Positions 56,505 through 64,000 of a DNA stretch of 64,000 bases are shown piece by piece (the first letter of the stretch is position 1; each line of letters opens with the position of its first letter). The DNA is from Actinomycetota bacterium. GTDB lineage: Bacteria > Actinomycetota > UBA4738 > HRBIN12. The stretch is taken from assembly GCA_040881665.1 (NCBI GenBank), contig JBBECT010000005.1, positions 450,138 to 514,137 on the forward strand, in the 5' to 3' direction. Both the position numbers and the translations under genes were made by a program. The notes below the pieces were generated by a model. It worked only from the letters and a program-made list of their open reading frames with translations, was not told the DNA's origin and did no database searches.

Positions 56505-56986
56505 GACGTCTCCACAGGAGTGGTCCAGCTGCGGGCCTCGGCCTCCGACACCCCGAGCGATGCCCCCCGATCGAGGATCCGCTCGCGCAGGTAGGCACGC
56601 CACATCGAGGCGACGAGCAGGTGCGCTCCGTCGAGGTCGACGACGACCTTGACGGGCAGATGCGCGACATCGCCTTGCACGAAGCCACGTTCGGGCAGAG
56701 GCAACGCGGACAGCCGCTCGAAGAGCGCCGGCGTTCCCGTCCCCGTGAGGGTCCACATCGCCCAGCCGTCCGTCGCGTCGAGCACGAGCGCGTCCGGGTC
56801 GGAGTCGTCGATCCCGCGACGGGCCTGCGCTGCGACCTCCCCGGAAGCATCCGGCGAGGTCAGCAGAAGCGACTCGTCGGGCGCCACACGGAACGCGGCC
56901 GCCCCCGGGATCTCGAGTGCGTCGAGGGCGGCCGGTGTCGCGTGCACCGCCACGACGCCGACCTCGGTCGGGACCAGGTCAGGCAT
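56501..56986 (-). CDS. soxG: Sarcosine oxidase gamma subunit
   Basis: 161 residues, poorly conserved, called from position between soxA and soxB and from the YgfZ/GcvT-like fold segments (LVLDATDGWAMWTLTGTG). ATG at 56986 overlaps the soxA stop by eight bases (ATGCCTGA). It is thought to stabilise the beta-alpha interface. Confidence 0.75.
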   Translation of the reverse strand: MPDLVPTEVGVVAVHATPAALDALEIPGAAAFRVAPDESLLLTSPDASGEVAAQARRGIDDSDPDALVLDATDGWAMWTLTGTGTPALFERLSALPLPERGFVQGDVAHLPVKVVVDLDGAHLLVASMWRAYLRERILDRGASLGVSEAEARSWTTPVETS

Positions 56987-59621
56987 GCAGCCGCGCTCCC
57001 TCCGGATCGTAGAACGGGGTCGGCACGACCCGGGCGGTGATGCTCCCCCCCGTCCGGAGCGTCTCCGGGAACGCGCCGTCCACCGCCCGGATCCACCCGA
57101 GTCCGATCTGCCGGTCGAGGACGATCGAACGAGCGCACGAGGTGATCCGGCCGACGACGCGATCGCCCACGTACAACGGGGCGCCTCGCTGAGGCGTTCC
57201 TTCGAACGCGAGGCCGACGAGCCGTCGGTCGGGCTCGAAGGCCTCCATACGCTCGAGCGCCTGCCGTCCGAGGAACGCCGGCTTGTCGAGCGCGACCGCG
57301 AAATCGAGACCGAGCTTCCCGGGATGATCGTCGGGCAGGGTGTCCTGTCCGAGGAAGATGTGTCCCTTCTCCAGACGCAGCACGTCGAGCGCGTCGAGCC
57401 CGTGCGGGAGCAGGTCCATCCCCGCCCCCGCTTCGACGAGCGCGGTCCACAACCGCTCCCCCCGCGAACGGGCGTGATGCAGCTCGAACCCGAGCTCACC
57501 GACGAACCCGGTGCGGATCGCCCGTACGGGAACGCCGGCCACCGTCATGTCGGCGTGCGACATGTGCGGCACCGCCTCACGATCGAACGGATCGTCGGTC
57601 AGTTGATCGAGCAGGCCGCGGGTCAAGGGGCCCGCGACGAGGATCGCGCCGAGCATCGAGGTCTGGTTCACGACGTGCGCCCGCAGATCGAGCCGGTCGG
57701 CCCAGTTGCGGAGCCATGCCTCCATCCGGTCGGCACCACCCGAGGTGGTCGTCACGAAGAACCGTCCGCCATCGAGTCTGGACAGCACGCCGTCATCCAT
57801 CACGTACCCGGCCTCGTCGAGGGCGAGCAGGTACCGCGAACGACCCTCGCGGAGGGTATCGACGCGGCACGGGAACACACGGTCGACCAGCGCCTGAGCA
57901 TCCGGCCCGGCGATCAGGAACTTTCCCAGTGTTCCGACGTCCATCACGCTGACGCGCTCCCGAACGGCGAGGATCTCCTCACGCGCGTCGCCGTAGGTCG
58001 TCGGACGCTTCCAGCTCCCCGACCACCCGACCCGTGCGCCCATCCGCAGATGCACCTCGTGCAGAGCGGTGCGCCTCTCGATCACCTCGTTGACGCCCGC
58101 GGCGAGTTGCTCGAGCTTGATCGGCCGCGCCGGCGGGCGCGCCGTCGTCCGGCGCCCCGCGTGCTCGAGGTCACCTCCGGAGCGCTCCCGTGCGAAGCAG
58201 GCGAGATGTCGTCCGCACATGGCTCCCTGGCACGGCCCCATCGTCGCGGTCGTGTAGCGCTTGAGGATCTCGGCGTTGGTCCACCCCTCCCGCCAAGCCG
58301 CCTCGAGATCCTGAACGCCGACGTCCTCACACAGGCAGACCGTCCCGTCGGATCCGAGCGGCGGACAGGCAGCATCACGCCCGGCAACGGCTCCGCCCCT
58401 GCCGGCAACGACACCGCTCTCGATCGCCTCGTCGAGCGTGCAGCCGGGCCACACCACGTCGCCGGCCCCGACGACGGGAAGGCCGTCGGCCATCCGCAAC
58501 AGATCGTCGCGCGGCGCGTGCCCGATCGAGACCACGATCGCGTCACACGCAACGACCCGCGCGCCGGTCGCGGTCGCGACGATCGCTCCGGACACGCTCT
58601 TGCGTCCGCGCGCCGACTCCAGGTGGGCGCCGCGGAGCACCGGCACCGAACGGTCCGTGATCTCGTCTGCGACCTCGTCCGGAGCCAAGACCGCGGCGAT
58701 CTCGACGCCTGCGCCGCGGAGCACATCGAGATGCGCGAGGGCCTCGTGCGTGCCGGCGACGAGCACCGCCCGTGCCCCCGGCCGCACCCTGTGCGCCCCG
58801 GCCATCCGTGCCGCGCCGCGCCCGAGCCAGACCCCGGGAACGTCGTTGCCCGCGAACACGCCGTGGATCTCGACCGCGCCGGTCGCGATGACGATCCGCC
58901 CGGGGTCGGTGTGTACCGTCTCGTGTTCGCCCACGAGCGGAACCAACGGGCCCTCGAACAGCCCGACGGCCGTGTGCCGCTCCAGCAGGGTGATGCGCTC
59001 TTCCGCCTCGACCTCGGCGCGGAGGGCACGGACCCGGTCGGCAACCGCGCCGGGAGCCAAACGCTCCCCGGGGCGGCCCTCGTCCGCGAGGATCACGCGC
59101 TCGCCGGACGCTGCCGCGGACAGCGCCGCCGCCAACCCCGCCGGCCCCGCGCCGATCACCACGACGTCCGTGCGTACGTGGCGCACGTCGGAGACGATCG
59201 GGTTCGCTCCCACGGGGAGTCGCCCGACACCCGTCGCGCGACGGATCACTTTCTCCGCGAGCTCCCACGCGAACCGCGGACGGATGAAGGTCTTGTAGTA
59301 GAAGCCGACCGGCATCAGGGCGTGCAGGTGATCGGTGACGTGCAGCGCGTCACGTTCCGCGGACGGCCAACCGGTCTCCCGCCGGACCCGCTGACCTTCG
59401 GCAGCGGCAGTGCAGCACGAGCGCTGCCCCGGCTCCCCGTCGATGTTGACGAGGCAGTTCGGGCAATCCCCCGTCATGCAGTAGAGCCCCCGGCGACGGT
59501 GATACTTCAACGACCGATTGAACGTCCGGACCCCGGCGCGGAACACCGCCGACGCGACCGTGTCGCCGTCCTCGATCGGGATCGAGCGTCCCTCGAAGTC
59601 GAGTTCAGCCACCGGGTGCAC
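56979..59621 (-). CDS. soxA: Sarcosine oxidase alpha subunit with two putative Fe-S sites
   Basis: 880 residues. N-terminal ferredoxin-like domain (LYCMTGDCPNCLVNI; Cys48, 53, 56, and 69 or 70), then an FAD/NAD fold (VVIGAGPAGLAAALSAA), a mid-region with VCLCEDVG and GPCQGAMCG (Cys429, 431, 464, 469) resembling a BFD-type [2Fe-2S] motif, and a C-terminal GcvT domain (from about 520) that delivers the methyl group to THF. GTG at 59621; the GTG at 59612 gives GTGGCTGA overlap and is an alternative. Extra cysteines are unlike classical SoxA and closer to opine/cyanide oxidases. Confidence 0.88.
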   Translation of the reverse strand: MHPVAELDFEGRSIPIEDGDTVASAVFRAGVRTFNRSLKYHRRRGLYCMTGDCPNCLVNIDGEPGQRSCCTAAAEGQRVRRETGWPSAERDALHVTDHLHALMPVGFYYKTFIRPRFAWELAEKVIRRATGVGRLPVGANPIVSDVRHVRTDVVVIGAGPAGLAAALSAAASGERVILADEGRPGERLAPGAVADRVRALRAEVEAEERITLLERHTAVGLFEGPLVPLVGEHETVHTDPGRIVIATGAVEIHGVFAGNDVPGVWLGRGAARMAGAHRVRPGARAVLVAGTHEALAHLDVLRGAGVEIAAVLAPDEVADEITDRSVPVLRGAHLESARGRKSVSGAIVATATGARVVACDAIVVSIGHAPRDDLLRMADGLPVVGAGDVVWPGCTLDEAIESGVVAGRGGAVAGRDAACPPLGSDGTVCLCEDVGVQDLEAAWREGWTNAEILKRYTTATMGPCQGAMCGRHLACFARERSGGDLEHAGRRTTARPPARPIKLEQLAAGVNEVIERRTALHEVHLRMGARVGWSGSWKRPTTYGDAREEILAVRERVSVMDVGTLGKFLIAGPDAQALVDRVFPCRVDTLREGRSRYLLALDEAGYVMDDGVLSRLDGGRFFVTTTSGGADRMEAWLRNWADRLDLRAHVVNQTSMLGAILVAGPLTRGLLDQLTDDPFDREAVPHMSHADMTVAGVPVRAIRTGFVGELGFELHHARSRGERLWTALVEAGAGMDLLPHGLDALDVLRLEKGHIFLGQDTLPDDHPGKLGLDFAVALDKPAFLGRQALERMEAFEPDRRLVGLAFEGTPQRGAPLYVGDRVVGRITSCARSIVLDRQIGLGWIRAVDGAFPETLRTGGSITARVVPTPFYDPEGARLHA

Positions 59622-59874
59622 CGGAGGCAGAGGGATCGGCCGTCTCGTCGTCGATGCGGTTCGTCACCGTGTCGCGGGTCAACGTCAACCACCGGCGGCA
59701 CCCCGCGGCGTGGAACCACCGCTCGCGCTGGGGTCCGTCCGCGTTCTCCCGGAGATAGACGCGGCGGAAGTCCTCGTCGAGGCTGTCCGCGTCGATGGCA
59801 CGCAGCTCGCCACCGTAGGAGTACTCCGTGTACGGCCGCGATCCGCAGTTCGGGCACGGGATCCGCATGCTCAT
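59605..59874 (-). CDS. soxD: Sarcosine oxidase delta subunit
   Basis: 89 residues. RIPCPNCGSRPYTEYSYGGE begins the zinc-binding fold; REHxxGC-like WFHAAGCRRWLTLTRDT closes it, giving Cys and His ligands. First gene of soxDAGB. Two in-frame ATG codons (59874, 59868); the first is used. Ends overlapping soxA. Confidence 0.88.
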   Translation of the reverse strand: MSMRIPCPNCGSRPYTEYSYGGELRAIDADSLDEDFRRVYLRENADGPQRERWFHAAGCRRWLTLTRDTVTNRIDDETADPSASGAPGG

Positions 59875-60022
59875 CGTCGCAACACCCCCGGAAGGCGCCG
59901 GACACCCCCGGCTCCGACGAGTGAGGGTACCCGCCGCGGCCGAGCCCAGGAACCGCGGAACGTGACCGGCGGTACGTCGCAACGACCCCTCCGACGTGAC
60001 CGACGACGGAGCGCCGATGCCC

Positions 60023-60028
60023 TACGCT
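60023..60028 (+). promoter_or_regulatory. Leaderless-type -10 box of the VIT1 gene
   Basis: TACGCT ends seven bases before the ATG at 60036. The 160-base gap to soxD also holds the soxDAGB promoter region, but no convincing box was found there. Confidence 0.4.
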
Positions 60029-60035
60029 GCCGGTC

Positions 60036-60863
60036 ATGAGCGACGGCGCGCTGCCGCCCGAGGACCGCAAGACCAAGGAGAACCTCCCCGCCCTGACGGG
60101 CCTGCTGGGCCGGCTCCGCCGCCGGCGTCGGCGGCCATCCATGACCCCTCATCCCGGCTCGACCGACGGCGAGCAGGTCATGACCGGCAAGAGCGGCGCC
60201 CTCCGCGCGGCGATCTTCGGGATCAACGACGGTCTCGTGTCGAACGTTTCGCTGATCATGGGCGTCGCGGGGGCGGCTCAGAGCAACGACGTGATCCTGC
60301 TGTCGGGGATCGCCGGTTTGCTCGCCGGCGCGTTCTCGATGGGCGCCGGTGAGTACATCTCTATGAAGGTCCAGCGGGAGGTCTTCGAGCGGCTGATCCA
60401 TCTCGAGGCGCATGAGATCGCCTCGATGCCGGAAGAGGAGACGATCGAGCTCGCCCATCTCTACGAACGCAAGGGGGTCCCTGCCGCCCTGGCGATGGAG
60501 CTCTCTCATACGCTGATGGCCGATCCGAAGGTCGCACTCGAGACGCACACGCGAGAGGAGCTGGGTCTCGATCCGGAGGCGGGTCTCGGGTCGCCCTGGG
60601 GCGCGGCGGTCTCTTCGTTCCTCACCTTCTCGTTCGGGGCCATCGTCCCGCTCGTGCCTTTCCTCTTCACCTCCGGCACTGCGGCCGTCGTCCTGGCCGG
60701 GGTGCTGTCGGCGATCATGCTCACGGCCGTGGGTGCGGCGATGTCGCTCGTGACGGGACGCAACCCCGTCGTCTCGGCACTGCGGCAGCTCGGCGTCGGC
60801 GTCCTCGCCGCCGGGATCACCTACGGGGTCGGCGTGTTCCTCGGCGTCACGGTGACCGGCTGA
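60036..60863 (+). CDS. VIT1/CCC1 family iron/manganese transporter
   Basis: 275 residues; the first 50 are basic and Pro-rich, then five helices. AAIFGINDGLVSNVSLIMGV and LAGAFSMGAGEYISMKVQRE are the family's first two segments; the cytoplasmic Glu/His-rich region (EEETIELAHLYERKG) binds metal in VIT1. Bacterial members move Fe2+ or Mn2+ out of the cytosol. Converges with the MarR gene. Confidence 0.9.
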   Translation: MSDGALPPEDRKTKENLPALTGLLGRLRRRRRRPSMTPHPGSTDGEQVMTGKSGALRAAIFGINDGLVSNVSLIMGVAGAAQSNDVILLSGIAGLLAGAFSMGAGEYISMKVQREVFERLIHLEAHEIASMPEEETIELAHLYERKGVPAALAMELSHTLMADPKVALETHTREELGLDPEAGLGSPWGAAVSSFLTFSFGAIVPLVPFLFTSGTAAVVLAGVLSAIMLTAVGAAMSLVTGRNPVVSALRQLGVGVLAAGITYGVGVFLGVTVTG

Positions 60864-60876
60864 GGCCCGGCGGGCC
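60864..60876. terminator. Short hairpin between VIT1 and MarR genes
   Basis: GGCCC-GGC-GGGCC (60864-60876) lies exactly between the two convergent stop codons and could serve both directions. Stem of five pairs, no T-run. Confidence 0.3.
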
Positions 60877-60879
60877 GGG

Positions 60880-61320
60880 TCACGCCTCGTCCATCTCGAG
60901 CTCGAGCTCGAGGAGTTCCTCGAGGGCATCGCGCAGCTGTTCGTACCTGCGGGGTCCGAGCTGGCGGCGGACCCATCCTTCGACCGCGGCATTGGCGCGC
61001 CGAGCCTCCGCGGCGCATCTGCGGCCCCGAGCGGTGAGGCGGACGACCTTCGCGCGGCCGTCCTGCTCGTCGGGTACGCGACGGACGTAGCCACGCGATT
61101 CGAGGTCGTCGACGAGTTGCATCATGCCCTGCTTCGTGATCCGCGCCCGGCGCGCCAGCTCGGTCAGTCGCGTGCCGGAACGCCGATCGATGTGGAGGAA
61201 CAGAGCGGCATGACTCGCACGGACATCCGGGTACCCGCGTTCGGTCAGCCACACGACCGACTCGGACGCGAGCGCACGATGCCCTTCGAGCAGCAACCGG
61301 CTGAGCTCGACGTCCGCCAC
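60880..61320 (-). CDS. MarR-family transcriptional regulator
   Basis: 146 residues, winged helix. LTELARRARITKQGMMQLVD is the recognition helix region, and YVRRVPDEQDGRAKVVRLT the wing. GTG at 61320 with GGGAGG eight bases upstream is preferred; the frame runs to 61371. C-terminal helices are Glu-rich (ELLELELEMDEA). It may govern the neighbouring ABC exporter or VIT1, its partners on either side; the ligand is unknown. Confidence 0.85.
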   Translation of the reverse strand: MADVELSRLLLEGHRALASESVVWLTERGYPDVRASHAALFLHIDRRSGTRLTELARRARITKQGMMQLVDDLESRGYVRRVPDEQDGRAKVVRLTARGRRCAAEARRANAAVEGWVRRQLGPRRYEQLRDALEELLELELEMDEA

Positions 61321-61415
61321 ACGCTCATCCTCCCGGCCGGATCGGGGCGGGTCAACATCCGAGACGCGCACGTCCGGCCTCTGGTGGCCGAGGCCCGACG
61401 GCGCGCAGCACAGAG

Positions 61416-63419
61416 CTAACCGGGGGCGGGTTCGGGCTCGACGGGTTCGGCCTCGGCCGGGACGACGTGCCCGTCAGCGAACACCACCCCGTCCTCGCAC
61501 TCGGCCTCGACGAGCCCGCCGCGGAACTGCTGCTGGTAGAGGCGTGCGTAGATGCCGCCCCGCCCGAGCAACTCGTCGTGGGTCCCGCGTTCGACGATGC
61601 GACCTCGATCGACGACGAAGATCACGTCGGCCGACAGGATCGTGGAGAGCCGGTGCGCGATCGCGATCGTCGTCCGGCCGTGCATCAGCGGACGGAGAGC
61701 TTCCTGCACCAGGCGCTCGGAGGTCGTGTCCAGGCTCGACGTCGCCTCGTCGAGGATCAGGATCCGCGGGTCCTTGAGGAGGACCCGGGCGATCGCGAGA
61801 CGTTGCTTCTCCCCCCCGGAGAGCTTGTACCCCCGCTCACCGACCACGGTGTCGTACCCCTCGGGAAGTTCGACGATCCGATCGTGGATGAACGCGGCCT
61901 TCGCGGCAGCAACGAGATCGTCATCGCTCGCATCCGGACGCCCGTAGAGGAGGTTGCGCCGGATCGTCGTGTGGAACAGGTAGGTCTCCTGGGTCACGAC
62001 CCCGATCGCGTCGCCGAGCGAGCGGAGCGCCAGCGAGCGGACGTCGTGGTCGTCGATCCGCACCGATCCCCGACCCACGTCGTACAGGCGCGGGACGAGA
62101 TAGGTGATCGTCGTCTTGCCGGCGCCGCTCGGCCCGACGAGCGCGGCCAGCTGCCCGGGTTCGATCTGCAGGTCGACGTCCTCGAGGGTCCACACCGGCC
62201 GTCCCTCCCCGGTGTCCGCGTCCGTCGCGTCGCCCGGAGAGGAAGACCCGTCCGGATCCTTCGGCTGCTCATACCGGAACCACACGTGGTCCAAGGCCAC
62301 CCGACCCCGGACCTCGGAGGGAGCGAGGATGCGCGCGTCCGGGGGGTCGGTGATCTCGTGCTCGAGGTCGAGGTACTCGAAGATCCGGTCGAACAGTGCG
62401 AGCGAGGACTGCACCTCGGTGCTCACCTGCAGCATCTGCCCGATCGGGAAGAACAGCCGCGCCTGCAGCGTGGTGAACGCCACGATGACACCCACCGTTA
62501 TGCCACCGGGCGTGCCGTCGTTCACCCACCCCGCGACCAGGTAGACGAGGGCAGGGGTGATCGAGAAGAACGTTCCGACGACCGCGAAGAACGACCGGCC
62601 GATCATCGTCTGGCGGATCTGCAGCCGGGTGAGGCGTTCGTTCTCGCCCTGGAACCGGTCGATCTCGTGCCGTTGGCGACCGAACGCCTTCGATAGCAGG
62701 ATCCCCGATACCGACAGCGTCTCCTCGGTCACCGCGGTGAGATCCGCGAGGGTCTTCTGCGTGTTCACCGCGACCTCCCGTCGTGCCCTGCCCACCTTGT
62801 AGGTGAGCCACAAGAAGAACGGGAGCATGAACAGGGACAGCACGGTGAGCTGCCACGAGAGGACGAACATCGCGATCAACGTGCTGATGATGACGACGGT
62901 GTTCGACAGGATGCTCGAGGCGGTGTCGGTGACGACCGTCTGGACGCCGCCCACGTCGTTCGCCAGCCGTGACTGGATCTCGCCGGTGCGCGTCGTGGTG
63001 AAGAAGCGAAGCGGCATGAACTGCAGGTGCGAGTAGAGCGCGTTCCGCAGGTCCTGCATCACCTGCAGGCCGACGAGATTCGCCAGGTAGGTCTGGCCGA
63101 TCCCGACGATGCCAGAGACGATCGGGATCGCGATCATCATCCCGACATAGACGTACAGCAGCGGCAGGTTCGGACACGACTCACCCGAGCAGTTGCCCAC
63201 CGGATTGCCGAAGAGCGCCGTGTCGAAGATCCGCGCGATCAGGAGCGGGTTGATGACGCCCAGGACCGCGGTGACCAAGATCGTCGCCGAGACGAGCGCG
63301 ACCTTGCGCCGGTACGGGCGGAAGGTCGCGACGACGCGCCCGACCGTTCCCTTGGGGATCGGACGGCTCGGTTCGTCGGAGGGCTGGCTCGACCACATCC
63401 GGTGGCCACGAGGAGGCAT
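61416..63419 (-). CDS. ABC exporter, fused permease and ATPase
   Basis: 667 residues: six-helix transmembrane domain (with an extracytoplasmic loop holding two Cys, GNCSGESCP), then an ATPase domain. Walker A GPSGAGKTT, signature LSGGEKQRLAIARVLL, Walker B ILILDEATSSLD, switch IAIAHRLST. The Asp/Ser-rich insert before the ATPase and the acidic tail are additions. Works as a dimer. Cargo probably a drug or lipid; not known. ATG at 63419 has TATCCT six bases upstream. Confidence 0.9.
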   Translation of the reverse strand: MPPRGHRMWSSQPSDEPSRPIPKGTVGRVVATFRPYRRKVALVSATILVTAVLGVINPLLIARIFDTALFGNPVGNCSGESCPNLPLLYVYVGMMIAIPIVSGIVGIGQTYLANLVGLQVMQDLRNALYSHLQFMPLRFFTTTRTGEIQSRLANDVGGVQTVVTDTASSILSNTVVIISTLIAMFVLSWQLTVLSLFMLPFFLWLTYKVGRARREVAVNTQKTLADLTAVTEETLSVSGILLSKAFGRQRHEIDRFQGENERLTRLQIRQTMIGRSFFAVVGTFFSITPALVYLVAGWVNDGTPGGITVGVIVAFTTLQARLFFPIGQMLQVSTEVQSSLALFDRIFEYLDLEHEITDPPDARILAPSEVRGRVALDHVWFRYEQPKDPDGSSSPGDATDADTGEGRPVWTLEDVDLQIEPGQLAALVGPSGAGKTTITYLVPRLYDVGRGSVRIDDHDVRSLALRSLGDAIGVVTQETYLFHTTIRRNLLYGRPDASDDDLVAAAKAAFIHDRIVELPEGYDTVVGERGYKLSGGEKQRLAIARVLLKDPRILILDEATSSLDTTSERLVQEALRPLMHGRTTIAIAHRLSTILSADVIFVVDRGRIVERGTHDELLGRGGIYARLYQQQFRGGLVEAECEDGVVFADGHVVPAEAEPVEPEPAPG

Positions 63420-63425
63420 GCGTCC

Positions 63426-63431
63426 AGGATA
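63426..63431 (-). promoter_or_regulatory. Leaderless-type -10 box of the ABC exporter
   Basis: TATCCT on the minus strand, six bases before the ATG, in the 25-base gap after the uracil-DNA glycosylase stop. Confidence 0.45.
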
Positions 63432-63444
63432 CGGCCGCGCGCCG

Positions 63445-64000
63445 TCACGCAGATCCGTGCGGCCGCCGCGAGTCTCGCCGCGGGGCTGCCGTCGACGCCG
63501 CGAGCTCCCGAGCCCGGGTGAACACGGCGTCGATCATCGGTTCGGTGAGGCGGCCGGTGAACGTGTTCTGCTGGCTCGGATGGAAACATCCGACCAGCGT
63601 GACGCCGCCGACGACGGCCTCCACGCCGTGCCCGAACCGAGGCTTCGGGCGGCTCGTCGCGCCGCGAGCGGCGAGCGCACGCAAGGCGCCGTCCCACGCG
63701 AAGGTTCCCAACGCGACCGCGACGCGAACGTCCTCCAGAGCATCGAGCTCGCGGCCGAGGAACGGAAGGCATCGATCACGCTCGGCGGGCGTGGGCTTGT
63801 TCGCCGGAGGGGCGCAGCGCACGACCGCCGCGATGTAGGCGTCCGTGAGCCGCAGGCCATCCCCTCGAGCCGTGGAGCCGGCCTGGTTCGCGAACCCGGT
63901 CCGGTGCAGCGATGCGAACAGGAAGTCACCCGAACGGTCTCCCGTGAAGATCCTGCCCGTCCGATTCCCTCCGTGCGCGGCCGGGGCGAGCCCGAGGATC
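63445..64000 (-). CDS. Uracil-DNA glycosylase family 5 (UdgB), partial
   Basis: C-terminal 185 codons; the start lies beyond base 64000. Visible segments match Udg[20 protein letters not shown] (catalytic region without the Asp of other families), [33 protein letters not shown] with Fe-S cysteines, and [15 protein letters not shown]. Removes uracil and hypoxanthine from DNA. The frame is open to the window edge. Ends with an Arg-rich tail. Confidence 0.88.
   Translation of the reverse strand, partial: ILGLAPAAHGGNRTGRIFTGDRSGDFLFASLHRTGFANQAGSTARGDGLRLTDAYIAAVVRCAPPANKPTPAERDRCLPFLGRELDALEDVRVAVALGTFAWDGALRALAARGATSRPKPRFGHGVEAVVGGVTLVGCFHPSQQNTFTGRLTEPMIDAVFTRARELAASTAAPRRDSRRPHGSA

Noticed and set aside
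56649-59924. Long open frame on the plus strand opposite soxA and soxG
   Set aside because: Arg/Asp/His-rich low-complexity translation without any recognisable domain; a by-product of the high GC content of the opposite-strand genes, which carry clear family motifs.

Overview
The window is GC-rich bacterial DNA packed with genes: 58 protein genes, one probable gene remnant and one tRNA. No gap between genes exceeds about 300 bases. I saw no insertion sequence, CRISPR array, phage gene or rRNA. Several features point to Actinomycetota. The block argS-lysA-hom-thrC-thrB ... rho-rpmE ... prfA-prmC-tsaC ... wecA ... atp operon-murA follows the order I recall from Mycobacterium tuberculosis (argS to murA). 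Rho carries an Arg/Gly-rich insertion, there is a Bpa/PafE-type proteasome activator ending in GQYL, and a MarP-type CvpA-serine protease. Many genes have a TAnnnT -10 box only 6-9 bases before the start codon, as in actinobacterial leaderless transcripts. A deep-branching member is likely because the block is interrupted by genes that mycobacteria lack there.

Layout. 1-9751, all minus: end of a cobalt ECF transporter (cbiMNQ), MeaB GTPase, PrsW-type protease, a small membrane protein, zinc alcohol dehydrogenase, an SCP2-like protein, a CPBP protease, a secreted phosphatase-like membrane protein and murA. 9817-17147: complete F1Fo ATP synthase operon with its promoter; an AtpI-like domain is joined in frame to subunit a. 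17271-21507: polyamine ABC transporter potADBC. 21681-30403: wecA-like transferase, glyA, rpiB, a small phosphatase, tsaC, prmC, prfA, divIVA, a DUF1385 protein and rpmE. 30439-36134: rho preceded by a tightly overlapped cassette of metallophosphoesterase, cyclic 2,3-diphosphoglycerate synthetase, 2-phosphoglycerate kinase and transaldolase-like aldolase. 36217-40449: SDR, MarP-like protease (plus strand) and a glycogen debranching-type enzyme. 40595-47425: thrB, thrC, hom, a lysA-acetyltransferase fusion and argS. 47436-55271: response regulator, tRNA-Arg(CCG), pdxH, M20 peptidase, bpa, pyrD/pyrE, a methyltransferase, a DUF309 protein and an AI-2E exporter. 55296-59874: soxDAGB sarcosine oxidase operon. 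60036-64000: VIT1-type transporter, MarR regulator, ABC exporter and the start of a family 5 uracil-DNA glycosylase.

The most unusual item is the cassette at 32117-36134. Its two central genes encode both enzymes that make cyclic 2,3-diphosphoglycerate from 2-phosphoglycerate, a solute known from thermophilic methanogens. It sits inside the conserved thrB-rho interval, and the stop and start codons overlap from the synthetase through the aldolase, so the cassette looks co-transcribed with rho.

Working together: the Thr/Lys genes (hom, thrC, thrB, lysA), one-carbon genes (glyA, soxDAGB feeding tetrahydrofolate), translation genes (argS, prfA, prmC, rpmE, tsaC, tRNA-Arg), transcription termination (rho), energy (ATP synthase) and envelope genes (murA, wecA) form a housekeeping core. 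The accessory genes suggest metal uptake, polyamine uptake and stress tolerance.
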